Shown: in pieces, positions 1-8,192 of the stretch
Layout: the number at the start of each line of letters is the position of its first letter
Position numbering within the stretch: the first letter of the stretch is position 1
Assembly: GCF_000333035.1 (NCBI RefSeq)
Contig: NZ_BANU01000016.1
Location: forward strand, 89,443 to 153,442
DNA from: Gordonia sihwensis NBRC 108236
GTDB taxonomy: Bacteria > Actinomycetota > Actinomycetes > Mycobacteriales > Mycobacteriaceae
Length of the DNA: 64,000 bases
Reading direction: 5' to 3'
Made by a program: the position numbers and the translations under genes
The notes under the pieces: model-generated
What the model saw: only the letters and a program-made list of their open reading frames with translations
What the model was told of the DNA's origin: nothing
Databases searched by the model: none

Positions 1-185
1 ACGAGCCCCATCAGGATCGACGTCCGCGCGTCCCTGCGCTCATAGGAGCCCTTGGGCGGCCGGCCGTCGCCGTCCTCCCGCTCCAACTTGGCCGCGGCGT
101 AGGTCTCCAACAGCAGCAGAACCGCGAAGAACGGGATCGCGAGCACCGTCGGCTCCCGCATCGGTTCGGGCAGGAAGTCCAGCAA
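1..185 (-). CDS. Sterol desaturase / fatty acid hydroxylase family protein (N-terminal part, cut by window edge)
   Basis: Only the first 61 codons are in the window; the gene runs off the left edge. The start is a TTG at 185-183, preceded on the minus strand by a GGAGG at good distance. The peptide begins MLDFLPEPMREP, then a hydrophobic stretch (VLAIPFFAVLLLLETYAA) that fits a first membrane segment, then a charged loop with KLEREDGDGR and RRDARTSILMGL. This start resembles actinobacterial integral-membrane sterol desaturases; the His boxes that would prove the family lie outside the window. It is divergent from a TetR gene with a palindrome between them, so it is the likely regulatory target. 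Confidence 0.6.
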   Translation of the reverse strand, partial: MLDFLPEPMREPTVLAIPFFAVLLLLETYAAAKLEREDGDGRPPKGSYERRDARTSILMGL

Positions 186-234
186 TCTCCACCCCTCCAG
201 AACGCACGGACGGATTGTTCTCGTCCGATTTATT

Positions 235-252
235 TGACACAGTACCGTGTCA
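235..252. promoter_or_regulatory. Palindromic TetR-type operator
   Basis: TGACACAGTACCGTGTCA is an 18-bp inverted repeat matching its reverse complement at 16 of 18 positions. It lies in the 121-bp space between the divergent desaturase-like gene and the TetR gene, 55 bp before the TetR start. Size, symmetry and place are those of a TetR-family operator that represses both directions; binding is inferred. Confidence 0.7.
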
Positions 253-306
253 GATATGCGGTGCCAACCCCTGGCCCGAATCGCCTCGGCGGTAGAATCT
301 GATTCG

Positions 307-996
307 ATGAACAAAAACAGTGGTGGGCGAACATACGGGGGTGTGTCCGCCGCGGAGCGACAGAAACAACGACGATCCGCGCTCGTGGAAGCGGGTGTGG
401 AGTTGTTCGGCACCGAGGGATACGTCAACGTCTCGGTCAAGAAGATCTGCGACGAAGCCGGTCTGACGCAGCGGTACTTCTACGAGTCGTTTCCCGACCG
501 AGTGAATCTTCTTGCAGCGGTGTACCAGCGTTGCGTCGACATCGCTCGCAGCGCGACGATCGCGGCGGCCACCGAGGTCATCGATCGCGCCGGCGTGGCC
601 GACGGACCGGTTCCGGCGGCTGTCATCCCGATCCTCGCCGAGGAGGCATTGGGCGGCTTCATCAACAGTCTCGTGGAAGATCCGCGGCGGGCGCGGGTCA
701 TCCTCATCGAGGTGGTCGGCGTGGCACCCGAGATCGAGAAGTTGCGGCTCGGCGCCATTCACGACTGGGCCGATCTGATCGCCGGATTCGCGAGCAACGG
801 ACGGCCGACCACTCCGAAGCAGAAGCTCGCGGCCATCGGCCTCGTCGGCGCCATCACGCAGTTGCTCGTCGACTGGCAGATGGCACTGACCGACCCGATC
901 AACGAGCAGGCCGGCCCCGATCTGTTCCAGGTGGACTCGGTCCACGATGTGGTCACCGAGATGTTCGTCGCCACCTACGACAAGATCTTCGGCTGA
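307..996 (+). CDS. TetR family transcriptional regulator
   Basis: A 229-residue protein, the usual TetR length. Residues about 20-68 form the N-terminal DNA-binding domain: an amphipathic helix (AALVEAGVELF-like), then the helix-turn-helix VSVKKICDEAGLTQRYFYESF. The C-terminal two thirds are the helical ligand-binding and dimerisation domain, whose ligand cannot be read from sequence. I chose the ATG at 307 (MNKNSGGRTYGG) over the in-frame GTG at 247, because the longer form would place the operator inside the coding region and adds no conserved residues. It probably represses itself and the divergent desaturase-like gene through the palindrome at 235-252. Confidence 0.85.
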   Translation: MNKNSGGRTYGGVSAAERQKQRRSALVEAGVELFGTEGYVNVSVKKICDEAGLTQRYFYESFPDRVNLLAAVYQRCVDIARSATIAAATEVIDRAGVADGPVPAAVIPILAEEALGGFINSLVEDPRRARVILIEVVGVAPEIEKLRLGAIHDWADLIAGFASNGRPTTPKQKLAAIGLVGAITQLLVDWQMALTDPINEQAGPDLFQVDSVHDVVTEMFVATYDKIFG

Positions 997-1023
997 GCCG
1001 GCCGCCGTCGCACCGGGCGACGG

Positions 1024-1344
1024 TCAGCGGTTCGCCGTGAGACGCTCACGGATCCGTGTGCACGCGTCGTCCAGTTCCGCGATCACGAACAACCACTCCG
1101 AACCGTCACCGAGGGTGAGACACAGACGATCGGCCTTGCCGCCGGAGAGCAGCCTGCCGGTTCCCGGCGCCGACCCGACGGCTGCCACGAACTTCAGCGC
1201 GACCGAGAAGCGCGCGCCGGCGGCTCGCTTCGACTTCGGCTCGAAGACGACGTGCGTCTTGGTCAGCGCCAGCTCACCGGGAACGGCCATCCGGCCCATC
1301 GATCGGGCGGCCCGCCAAGCGGCCAAGGGCTTGTCGTCGCTCAT
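1024..1344 (-). CDS. Small hypothetical protein, possibly PH-like
   Basis: A 106-residue protein, convergent with the TetR gene. It alternates short beta-type stretches (ALTKTHVVFEPKS, RFSVALKFVAAVG, ADRLCLTLGDGSEWLFVIAEL) and ends in an amphipathic helix (LDDACTRIRERL). This pattern recalls the PH/GRAM-like small proteins of actinobacteria, but I see no diagnostic motif. There is no signal peptide or membrane segment. The ATG at 1344-1342 is the only good start. Confidence 0.6.
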   Translation of the reverse strand: MSDDKPLAAWRAARSMGRMAVPGELALTKTHVVFEPKSKRAAGARFSVALKFVAAVGSAPGTGRLLSGGKADRLCLTLGDGSEWLFVIAELDDACTRIRERLTANR

Positions 1345-1442
1345 GAGACCAGCCTAGTAAGAGCGGCGGCGACAACGGCACCGAGGCGGACAGAGCCTCG
1401 AGAACACACTCTGATGTGCATAAGTCGGCTTCACCGCGCGAT

Positions 1443-1473
1443 TCGTCCACAGGTTCGCCAACAACCATCCACA
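1443..1473 (+). promoter_or_regulatory. Two DnaA-box-like sequences upstream of sigM
   Basis: TCGTCCACA (1443-1451) and CCATCCACA (1465-1473) lie in the same orientation, 22 bp apart start to start, 51-81 bp before sigM. They match the boxes TTGTCCACA and TTATCCACA at 8/9 and 7/9. This is suggestive only; no promoter elements are clear in the rest of the 1345-1523 gap. Confidence 0.3.
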
Positions 1474-1523
1474 AAGTGAGGAAAAGCTCGAATCCGGCAC
1501 TGTTTCGCGCTTAGTGTCGTCGC

Positions 1524-2087
1524 ATGACTCGGGGGATCATCGATCAGAAGACCGATGCGCACTTGCTTCGCGCACACATCGGGGGCGACGCCGGAGCGTT
1601 CCGCGAACTGTACGAACGGCACCGGAATCATCTCTGGGCCATCGCCTTACGCACCACAGGCAATGAGGACGACGCCGCGGACGCGATGCAGGACGCGTGG
1701 ATCTCCATCTACCGCACGGCCACCTCCTACCGAGCCGACGCATCAGTGTCGAGCTGGTTGCACAAGATCGTCGTGAACTCCTGCCTCGACCGCCTGCGCC
1801 GCATCCGCTGTCACGAGACCATGCCCCTCATCGAGTTCGAGTCGGCACTGCTCGCCGACGAACGCGACTACACGGTCGGGATCGACGTCGGACTGTCGAT
1901 CGGCCGAGCTCTCGACGTACTGCCGCCCGACCAGCGGGACGCCGTCATTCTCGTCGACTATCACGGATACTCGATCCGCGACGCCGCGGCGATCCTGTCG
2001 GTGGCCTGCGGGACGGTCAAGAGCCGCTGCTCCCGCGGCCGGGCCAAGCTCGCGATGGTTCTCGAGTATCTGGACGATGACTGTTAG
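1524..2087 (+). CDS. sigM: ECF RNA polymerase sigma factor SigM
   Basis: A 187-residue extracytoplasmic-function sigma factor. Region 2 (about residues 22-88) contains FRELYERHRNHLWAIALRTT and the DDAADAMQDAWISIYR segment that binds core polymerase and the -10 element. Region 4 (about 125-178) contains LPPDQRDAVILVDYHGYS and the helix-turn-helix IRDAAAILSVACGTVKSRCSRG. The assignment to SigM rests on position: in Mycobacteriales sigM directly precedes its anti-sigma gene, trxB, trxA and cwlM, as here. It is probably controlled by the next gene, whose unusual truncation may alter that control. Confidence 0.88.
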   Translation: MTRGIIDQKTDAHLLRAHIGGDAGAFRELYERHRNHLWAIALRTTGNEDDAADAMQDAWISIYRTATSYRADASVSSWLHKIVVNSCLDRLRRIRCHETMPLIEFESALLADERDYTVGIDVGLSIGRALDVLPPDQRDAVILVDYHGYSIRDAAAILSVACGTVKSRCSRGRAKLAMVLEYLDDDC

Positions 2088-2156
2088 GGCTCCGGCCGAC
2101 TCACCGGAGATCATCGCCGGAACCGATTCGTCGGCACGTGCGTCTAAGTAGTGTGG

Positions 2157-2468
2157 ATGGCGACGACGGACGATAGGCGATTCTCAAAGATCATGGTTCC
2201 TTCAGCGAAGCACCGGGCGGGCCGCCCCGCGCCTGAGCCGCCGTACTCGACGGAGCTGCTGGCGGATCTGCACGCGGACGCACTCGAGCCCGAAGTCGCC
2301 GCACACGTCCGGAGTCGGCTCGCCGCCGATCCGCACGCCGCTCAAGTGCTCGCCGCGCTCGATCGCGTGCAGACGGAGCTGCGAGAACGCGGGCAGTCGG
2401 CGGCGCCGATGCCCGATGCGATCGCGGCCCGTCTCGATTCCGTGATCGACCGACTCACCGGTGGCTGA
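2157..2468 (+). CDS. Truncated anti-sigma factor (RsmA-like), cytosolic part only
   Basis: It occupies the slot of the SigM anti-sigma gene. The 103 residues (from the ATG at 2157; a GTG at 2151 and an ATG at 2193 are alternatives) carry the motif YSTELLADLHADALEPEVAAHV and the run RSRLAADPHAAQVLAALDRV, which match the cytosolic sigma-binding N-terminus of mycobacterial RsmA-type proteins. The protein then stops after DRLTGG. The mycobacterial protein is about 250 residues with a membrane segment and an outer domain; neither is here, and no other frame before trxB at 2623 encodes them. It may be a soluble anti-sigma factor or a decaying gene. There is no zinc-binding HxxxCxxC motif. Confidence 0.65.
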   Translation: MATTDDRRFSKIMVPSAKHRAGRPAPEPPYSTELLADLHADALEPEVAAHVRSRLAADPHAAQVLAALDRVQTELRERGQSAAPMPDAIAARLDSVIDRLTGG

Positions 2469-2522
2469 ACCGTCGCGCCGAACGGCTCCTCGGTGAGGTG
2501 CGCCGCACCGGAACGCACACGC

Positions 2523-2549
2523 GGGAACATCGCGCCATACTCTGGTGTT
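2523..2549 (+). promoter_or_regulatory. SigH/SigR-type promoter of trxB-trxA
   Basis: GGGAACA at 2523-2529 and GTT at 2547-2549 give GGAAC-N18-GTT, the exact spacing known for the thiol-stress sigma factors SigR (Streptomyces) and SigH (mycobacteria). It ends 73 bp before the trxB ATG. trxB and trxA orthologues are established members of the SigH/SigR regulon. Confidence 0.7.
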
Positions 2550-2622
2550 GACTGATGCGTCTGCCCGGCGTCATCGCACGATGCAGGCCGCACCGAGCGG
2601 ACTACGCGACAACGGAGGATTG

Positions 2623-3567
2623 ATGAGCGACAACCAGAACCAGATCCATGACGTGATCATCGTCGGGTCGGGGCCTGCCGGCTACACGGCGGCGATCTAC
2701 GCTGCCCGGGCCGAACTGTCGCCGTTGGTCTTCGAGGGCATCTCCTTCGGCGGCGCCCTCATGACGACGACCGAGGTCGAGAACTTCCCCGGCTTCCAGA
2801 AGGGGATCCAGGGTCCCGAACTGATGGACGAGATGCGCGAGCAGGCGCTCCGCTTCGGAGCCGACCTGCGCATGGAGGAGGTCGACGCCCTGCGGCTCGA
2901 GGGCGAGATCAAAGAGGTCGAGGTCGCCGGCGAAGTCCACCGGGCCCGCAGCGTCATCCTCGCGATGGGGGCGGCGGCACGTTATCTGAACGTCCCGGGC
3001 GAGCAGGAACTGCTCGGCCGCGGTGTCTCCGCATGCGCCACCTGCGACGGCTTCTTCTTCCGGGACCAGGACATCGCGGTGGTCGGTGGCGGCGACTCAG
3101 CGATGGAGGAAGCGACCTTCCTGACCAAGTTCGCGAAGTCGGTCACGCTGATCCACCGCCGCGACGAGTTCCGCGCCTCGAAGATCATGCTCGAACGCGC
3201 TCGCGAGAACGAGAAGATCCGATTCATCACCAATGCGACCGTCTCGGCGGTCAAGGGCGAGAACACCGTCACCGAACTGGAGCTCACCGACACCGAGACC
3301 GGAGAGGTCCGGACGCTCGACGCGACGGGAATGTTCGTCGCGATCGGTCACGATCCGCGAAGCGATCTCGTCAAGGGACAGGTCCAGCTCGACGACGACG
3401 GTTACGTCAAGGTCGTCGGCCGCACCACGTACACCAACCTTCCCGGCGTCTTCGCTTGCGGCGATCTCGTCGACCACACCTACCGACAGGCGATCACCGC
3501 CGCCGGCAGCGGCTGTTCGGCCGCTATCGACGCCGAACGATGGCTCGCCGACCAGGCCCACGCCTGA
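2623..3567 (+). CDS. trxB: Thioredoxin-disulfide reductase
   Basis: A 314-residue NADPH-dependent flavoenzyme that reduces thioredoxin. The FAD-binding motif [17 protein letters not shown] is at residues 14-30, the redox-active pair is Cys138-Ala-Thr-Cys141 (ACATCDG), and the NADPH-binding motif [12 protein letters not shown] follows at about 155. The C-terminal FAD loop [16 protein letters not shown] is intact. Length is typical of the low-molecular-weight class. The start is the ATG at 2623, preceded by GGAGG; the longer in-frame reading from 2545 has no ribosome site and would cover the promoter. It is followed by trxA after 48 bp. Confidence 0.96.
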   Translation: MSDNQNQIHDVIIVGSGPAGYTAAIYAARAELSPLVFEGISFGGALMTTTEVENFPGFQKGIQGPELMDEMREQALRFGADLRMEEVDALRLEGEIKEVEVAGEVHRARSVILAMGAAARYLNVPGEQELLGRGVSACATCDGFFFRDQDIAVVGGGDSAMEEATFLTKFAKSVTLIHRRDEFRASKIMLERARENEKIRFITNATVSAVKGENTVTELELTDTETGEVRTLDATGMFVAIGHDPRSDLVKGQVQLDDDGYVKVVGRTTYTNLPGVFACGDLVDHTYRQAITAAGSGCSAAIDAERWLADQAHA

Positions 3568-3615
3568 CCGAACCTCACGCCGGCCATCCGAGCCGACGAC
3601 CATTCAGGAGGAAGA

Positions 3616-3951
3616 ATGTCTGAGAACACCGTTGCAGTCACCGACGCGACCTTCGCCGGCGACGTGATCGAGGCCTCCGGGTCCAAGCCCGTCCTCGTCG
3701 ACTTCTGGGCCACCTGGTGCGGCCCCTGCAAAATGGTGGCTCCGGTGCTCGAGGAGATCGCCCGCGACAACAGCGACAAGCTGACCGTCGCGAAGGTCGA
3801 CGTCGACCAGAACCCGAACGTCGCCCGCGAGTACCAGATCATGAGCATTCCCACGCTCATGCTCTTCTCCGGCGGTAAGCCGGTCAAGACCATCATGGGC
3901 GCCAAGCCCAAGGCGGCTCTGCTTCGCGAACTGTCCGACGTCCTCGCCTGA
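3616..3951 (+). CDS. trxA: Thioredoxin
   Basis: A 111-residue cytosolic thioredoxin with the active site Trp34-Cys35-Gly-Pro-Cys38 and the conserved cis-proline loop IMSIPTLMLF. A strong AGGAGGAAG site precedes the ATG. It forms an operon with trxB and shares its SigH/SigR-type promoter. It corresponds to trxC of M. tuberculosis by position; a thioredoxin-reductase pair in this place supplies the main disulfide-reducing power of an organism that uses mycothiol. Confidence 0.95.
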   Translation: MSENTVAVTDATFAGDVIEASGSKPVLVDFWATWCGPCKMVAPVLEEIARDNSDKLTVAKVDVDQNPNVAREYQIMSIPTLMLFSGGKPVKTIMGAKPKAALLRELSDVLA

Positions 3952-3960
3952 CATCGCTGC

Positions 3961-3999
3961 CGATCGGCCCACGCCCGCACCCGGGCCGTGGGCCGATCG
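3961..3999 (+). terminator. Hairpin terminator after trxA
   Basis: CGATCGGCCCACG (3961-3973) is perfectly complementary to CGTGGGCCGATCG (3987-3999) across a 13-nt loop, 10 bp after the trxA stop. No T-run follows, which is common for actinobacterial terminators. Confidence 0.6.
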
Positions 4000-4114
4000 T
4001 CACAGAACGGCGCGATCATTTGTCGCGCCCGGCGCTGGCTGAGAGAATGGTGCGAGTCTCGGATCAGCAATGCCTCGGTCCGGGTCGGCGGTATCGAGAG
4101 AGTGGGAAGTACGT

Positions 4115-5266
4115 ATGCAGGTGTTGCGTCTGGGGGACCACGGTTCTGCGGTAGCCGAGATCAGGGCCATTCTGGCCACCCGTGGATTACTGCCCGACGC
4201 TGCACCCACCCCGCCGTCCACCACGCAGGGCCCCTGGTCGCCGCCCGAGGCGGTCTTCGACAAGGCCTGCGACCGTGCGGTGCGCGCCTTCCAGCAGGAA
4301 CGCGGACTGATCGTCGACGGGATCGTCGGATACGCCACCTACACCGCCCTGCGCGAAGCCTCGTACCGTCTGGGCGCCCGCATTCTGCTCTACCGGCTCT
4401 CCGCGCCGATGACGGGCGACGACGTCGCCACGCTCCAGTCGCGCCTGCAGAATCTCGGCTACTACCACGGACTGGTGGATGGAATCTTCAGCGAGGTGAC
4501 GCACCACGCCGTCTGCCTGTACCAGACCGAGTACGGTCTCTCGTCCGACGGCATCTGCGGGCCCGCGACGCTGCGATCACTGGAACGTCTCGGCACCCGC
4601 GTCACCGGCGGCTCGCCGCACGCGATCCGCGAGGAGGAGCACGTTCGCAAGTCCGGTCCGCAGCTCACCGGTAAGCGAATTCTGATCGATCCCGGCGACG
4701 AGAGCCCCATCGGGAACGAGAACACCCTGCTCTGGGATCTGGCGGCCCGTCTCGAGGGCCGGATGTCCGCCGCGGGTATGGAGACATTCCTGTCGCATGA
4801 CGCGAAGACGACCCCGACCGACGACGACCGTGTGCGGGTGGCCAATCTCGCCGATGTCGACCTGATGATCTCGTTGCGAACCGGCCATTACCCGAACGAG
4901 AAGGCCAGCGGGCTCGCGACGTTCTACTTCGGCAACACGCACGGTTCCTACTCCACGATCGGGCGCAATCTCGCCGGGTACATCCAGCGGGAGATCGTGG
5001 CACGCACCGGCTTCCTCGACTGCCGCAGCCACCCACGGACCTGGAACATCCTGCGCTCCACGCGGATGCCGGTCATCGTGATCGAAGCCGGCTACATCAC
5101 CAATCCTCACGACGCCGCGCAGCTGAGCGACCCCGCCATCCGCGACACCATCGCCGAAGCCGTCCTGGTCGCAGTCAAGCGGCTGTACCTGCTCGGTGAG
5201 AACGACCGGCCGACCGGAACTTACACGTTCGCCGAACTGCTTGCGGCAGAACAGGTCACCGGCTGA
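4115..5266 (+). CDS. cwlM: CwlM: amidase-like regulator of peptidoglycan synthesis
   Basis: A 383-residue protein without signal peptide. Residues about 5-85 and 95-170 are two peptidoglycan-binding domains (RAFQQERGLIVDGIVGYAT; YQTEYGLSSDGICGPAT). The C-terminal half is an Amidase_3 fold. Two zinc ligands of active amidases appear lost: the usual DPGHG reads DPGDE, and the SIH motif reads SLR (ISLRTGH). This agrees with the known role of mycobacterial CwlM as a cytoplasmic, non-hydrolytic protein that activates MurA once phosphorylated by PknB. The tail PTGTYTFAELL (Thr367, 369, 371) is the likely phosphorylated segment. I chose the ATG at 4115 because MQVLRLGD begins the first domain. PknB is encoded at 54048. 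Confidence 0.85.
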   Translation: MQVLRLGDHGSAVAEIRAILATRGLLPDAAPTPPSTTQGPWSPPEAVFDKACDRAVRAFQQERGLIVDGIVGYATYTALREASYRLGARILLYRLSAPMTGDDVATLQSRLQNLGYYHGLVDGIFSEVTHHAVCLYQTEYGLSSDGICGPATLRSLERLGTRVTGGSPHAIREEEHVRKSGPQLTGKRILIDPGDESPIGNENTLLWDLAARLEGRMSAAGMETFLSHDAKTTPTDDDRVRVANLADVDLMISLRTGHYPNEKASGLATFYFGNTHGSYSTIGRNLAGYIQREIVARTGFLDCRSHPRTWNILRSTRMPVIVIEAGYITNPHDAAQLSDPAIRDTIAEAVLVAVKRLYLLGENDRPTGTYTFAELLAAEQVTG

Positions 5267-5982
5267 CTGATCGGGTCCGCCAGCATTTCCGCCGGCGGGG
5301 TCTCCACCAGTTTCCGGAGCGCACGCTCCACCTGGCTCTTCCAACCCAGGCCCTCGTCGAGTTCGAGCCTCAGACGCGGCAGGTACGGGTCGTCGGCGAC
5401 CACCTCGAACCCGAAGTCCGTCAGCAGTCGGGTCGGCAGAATGCACCGGCGGCACACGTCAGCGGCCAGGCCGCTGCCGAGAAGCAACGTCACCAGATCC
5501 ATCGCGAGGGACTCGTCGTCGCCGCTGAAACCGAACGCCTCCACCGCGCGCACTCCGCGCCGGACGAGGTCGGCCACGACGGCGTCGAGCAGTGCCGTCG
5601 ACTCGCTCTCGAAGCCCGGTTCCATGCGAATCGTAGTGAGTAGAACGGCATCCGCACCGACCGGGGCGGTGGGGAAGTGCTGCGCGCGGGGCACCCGTCC
5701 CGGCGGGGAGTAGAAGGCGGCACCGACGACTCGTCCGGTCGTGGGTTCCACAGCGACCTGACAGCACACACCCCATTCCAGCAGCAGTCCCGACAGCCAA
5801 GCCTCTTTGTCGAACTCACTCTCGGGTCCGGCGGAGTCCGTGCGCTTATCACCTCCGGTGATCACCGTGTCGATCGCGGGCGACCCACCGGTCCGATCGA
5901 CCTCCCAGAAGACGCAACGACGGGAATGCAGCGGCAGAGTCTCGAAGTCTTCGAGCTCCAGTGGCACCACAGACAAACCCAT
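5221..5982 (-). CDS. GNAT-like acetyltransferase family protein (Rv3916c position)
   Basis: A 253-residue protein, convergent with cwlM and overlapping its end by 46 bp. The central part (AVEPTTGRVVGAAFYSPPG, then VLLTTIRMEPGFESESTALLDAVVADLVRRGVRAVEAFGF in pieces) has the strand-helix pattern of GNAT acetyltransferases, without a clear acetyl-CoA loop. The same slot in M. tuberculosis holds the conserved hypothetical Rv3916c. The start is the ATG at 5982, after GGAGGAG on the minus strand, rather than the longer reading from 6021. Its substrate is unknown. Confidence 0.75.
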   Translation of the reverse strand: MGLSVVPLELEDFETLPLHSRRCVFWEVDRTGGSPAIDTVITGGDKRTDSAGPESEFDKEAWLSGLLLEWGVCCQVAVEPTTGRVVGAAFYSPPGRVPRAQHFPTAPVGADAVLLTTIRMEPGFESESTALLDAVVADLVRRGVRAVEAFGFSGDDESLAMDLVTLLLGSGLAADVCRRCILPTRLLTDFGFEVVADDPYLPRLRLELDEGLGWKSQVERALRKLVETPPAEMLADPISQPVTCSAASSSANV

Positions 5983-6093
5983 CGCTGCGGTCTCCTCCTT
6001 CTCGCGGCGGAAGATCGTCAAGGTTTAGCGCCACACATGGACGCCGTCACAGTGACGAAACAGCCACGTATTCTCGTATACCCCTTTGCGGGA

Positions 6094-7179
6094 CTACTTT
6101 TCGGTCTGTTCGGCGATCACATTGACGATCCGCTCCAGATCGTCGACCGATCCGAATTCGATCGATACGCGTCCCTTCCGCTTACCCAGGCTCACCGTCA
6201 CCTTGGTATCGAGACGATCGGACAGCCGGTTCGCCACATCCTGCAGCCCCGGCATCTCCATCGGCTTCCGCTTCTTCGCGGCGGGCTTGTCGTCGACGCC
6301 GTCCCGATTCGCGAGAGTGACTGCTTCCTCCGTGGCTCGGACCGACAGTCCCTCCGCGACGATCCGCGCCGCCAGTGCCTCCTGTGCGTCGGCACCCGCT
6401 TCCAGAGCGAGGAGTGCGCGAGCATGCCCGGCGGAGAGGACACCGGCCGCAACCCTGCGCTGGACCGGAATCGGGAGCCGCAGCAGCCGGATCATGTTGG
6501 TGATCACCGGGCGTGATCGACCGAGCCGAGTGGCGAGCTCTTCGTGTGTCACGTCGAACTCTTCGAGCAACTGCTGATAGGCGGCGGCCTCTTCGAGTGG
6601 GTTCAGCTGTGCTCGGTGAATGTTCTCCAGCAGAGCGTCTCGGAGCAGATCGCCATCCGGGGTCTCCCGAACGATGGCCGGGATGGTCTCCAGGCCCACA
6701 TTGCTGCCGGCGCGCCACCGTCGTTCGCCCATGATGAGCTGATAGCGCGCGCCATTCGCGCCGGGGGAGGGGAGCTCCCGCACCACGATCGGTTGCATGA
6801 GACCGAACTCCCGAATCGAGTGCTCGAGTTCGGAGAGCGCCTCCTCGTCGAAGACTGTGCGCGGCTGCTTCGGGTTCGGCTCGATATCGCTCGGTGCGAT
6901 CTCACGGTAGACGGCGCCGATCTCGTCTGCTCCACCGCTCGCGGAAGAGGCCTGTGACGCTGAGGGCGCGGGACCGGTCGGCGCGAGGAGATCCGACGAT
7001 GGCTTCTCCGCCACCGCAGCACCGACCTTCGGTGATCCGCCACCGATGACGACGTCCGCGGCGGCGGAACCCATCTTCGTGGTATTCACACCGTGATCGT
7101 CATCGCTCGGCCCCGTAGGAATCAGCGCTGCCAGACCTCGTCCCAGACCTCCGCGACGTTGAGTGTCTCGCTGACTCAT
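6094..7179 (-). CDS. parB: Chromosome-partitioning protein ParB
   Basis: A 361-residue centromere-binding CTPase. After a variable N-terminus (GRGLAALIP near residue 15, the ParA-stimulating segment), the ParB/Srx-like domain starts near residue 95 ([18 protein letters not shown]) and carries the CTP-binding signature GERRWRA (151-157). A helix-turn-helix ([18 protein letters not shown]) reads parS, and the C-terminal segment is the dimer domain. It overlaps parA by four bases, so the two are co-translated. Five parS sites lie within 3 kb, upstream of the operon and inside parA. Confidence 0.95.
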   Translation of the reverse strand: MSQRDTQRRGGLGRGLAALIPTGPSDDDHGVNTTKMGSAAADVVIGGGSPKVGAAVAEKPSSDLLAPTGPAPSASQASSASGGADEIGAVYREIAPSDIEPNPKQPRTVFDEEALSELEHSIREFGLMQPIVVRELPSPGANGARYQLIMGERRWRAGSNVGLETIPAIVRETPDGDLLRDALLENIHRAQLNPLEEAAAYQQLLEEFDVTHEELATRLGRSRPVITNMIRLLRLPIPVQRRVAAGVLSAGHARALLALEAGADAQEALAARIVAEGLSVRATEEAVTLANRDGVDDKPAAKKRKPMEMPGLQDVANRLSDRLDTKVTVSLGKRKGRVSIEFGSVDDLERIVNVIAEQTEK

Positions 7180-8192
7180 ACCGTTCCTCCTACAGCAGCG
7201 CCTCGCTCCGCCAACTCACGGGCGGCGTCGAGATAACTCATGGATCCACGTGAACCCGGGTCGTACTCGATGATCGTCATACCGAAGCCCGGAGCTTCGG
7301 AGACCTTCACACTGCGGGGAATGATCGTCGACAGCACCTTGTCGCCGAAGTGATTCCGAACCTCCGCAGCCACCTGATCCGCGAGCTTGGTGCGGCCGTC
7401 ATACATGGTCAACAGAATGGTCGACACATGCAGTTCTTTGTTCAGATGTGCCTGGACGAGTTCGATATTCCGCAGCAGCTGGCCCACGCCCTCGAGCGCG
7501 TAATACTCGCACTGGATCGGAATGAGGACTTCACGGGCCGCGACCATCGCGTTGACCGTCAACAGCCCGAGCGACGGAGGGCAGTCGATCAGCACGTAGT
7601 CGATCTCGAGCTCGGCCAGCACGGCCGGATCGAGGGCATTTCGCAGGCGGCTCTCGCGCGCTACGACGGAAACCAACTCGATCTCGGCGCCGGCGAGATC
7701 GAGAGTTGACGGAACACAGTACAGCCGATCGTTGGCCGGCGACTTCTGGATCGCTTCCCGCAGCGGCACGTCGTCGAGAAGCATCTCGTATACAGACGCG
7801 ATTCCCGGCTTGCGATGGTCGATGCCCAGGGCCGTACTCGCATTACCCTGCGGATCGAGATCGATGACCAGGACCCCGAGGCCGTGCAGCGCGAGGCCGG
7901 CCGCAAGGTTCACGGCGGACGTCGTCTTCCCGACTCCACCCTTCTGGTTCGCGATAGTCATCACCCGCGGCTGTGGTGGTCGGGGGAGCCTGCCGGTGCC
8001 GCCGGGGGTCAAAACCTGGCTCGCGCGGGCTGCCGCGGTCGCTATCGGGGTGTCGTCGTAGCTCTGCACTGGCGGTACTGGTGGCGTTTCACGTGAAACG
8101 CTGGGCTCGTGGTTGGGCACCCCGGAACTCCTTCGGTCAGTGCTTCCATTGTGCGCCCTCCGGCGAAATGACACCAATTCTTGAGCCTCCAT
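7176..8192 (-). CDS. parA: Chromosome-partitioning ATPase ParA
   Basis: A 338-residue Walker-type ATPase that moves the ParB-parS complex. The deviant Walker A motif KGGVGKTT is at residues 84-91, followed by [16 protein letters not shown] and the ParA signature [19 protein letters not shown]. An 80-residue extension precedes the domain, as in mycobacterial ParA. A perfect parS lies inside this extension and is read as V-S-R-E-T. The ATG at 8192 shares one base with the rsmG stop (TGATG), so rsmG, parA and parB form one coupled operon. Confidence 0.95.
   Translation of the reverse strand: MEAQELVSFRRRAHNGSTDRRSSGVPNHEPSVSRETPPVPPVQSYDDTPIATAAARASQVLTPGGTGRLPRPPQPRVMTIANQKGGVGKTTSAVNLAAGLALHGLGVLVIDLDPQGNASTALGIDHRKPGIASVYEMLLDDVPLREAIQKSPANDRLYCVPSTLDLAGAEIELVSVVARESRLRNALDPAVLAELEIDYVLIDCPPSLGLLTVNAMVAAREVLIPIQCEYYALEGVGQLLRNIELVQAHLNKELHVSTILLTMYDGRTKLADQVAAEVRNHFGDKVLSTIIPRSVKVSEAPGFGMTIIEYDPGSRGSMSYLDAARELAERGAAVGGTV
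8086..8099. promoter_or_regulatory. parS site 1 (inside parA)
   Basis: GTTTCACGTGAAAC is a perfect 14-bp copy of the canonical bacterial parS palindrome. It lies inside the parA reading frame, in the non-conserved N-terminal extension, where it encodes V-S-R-E-T. Confidence 0.93.
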
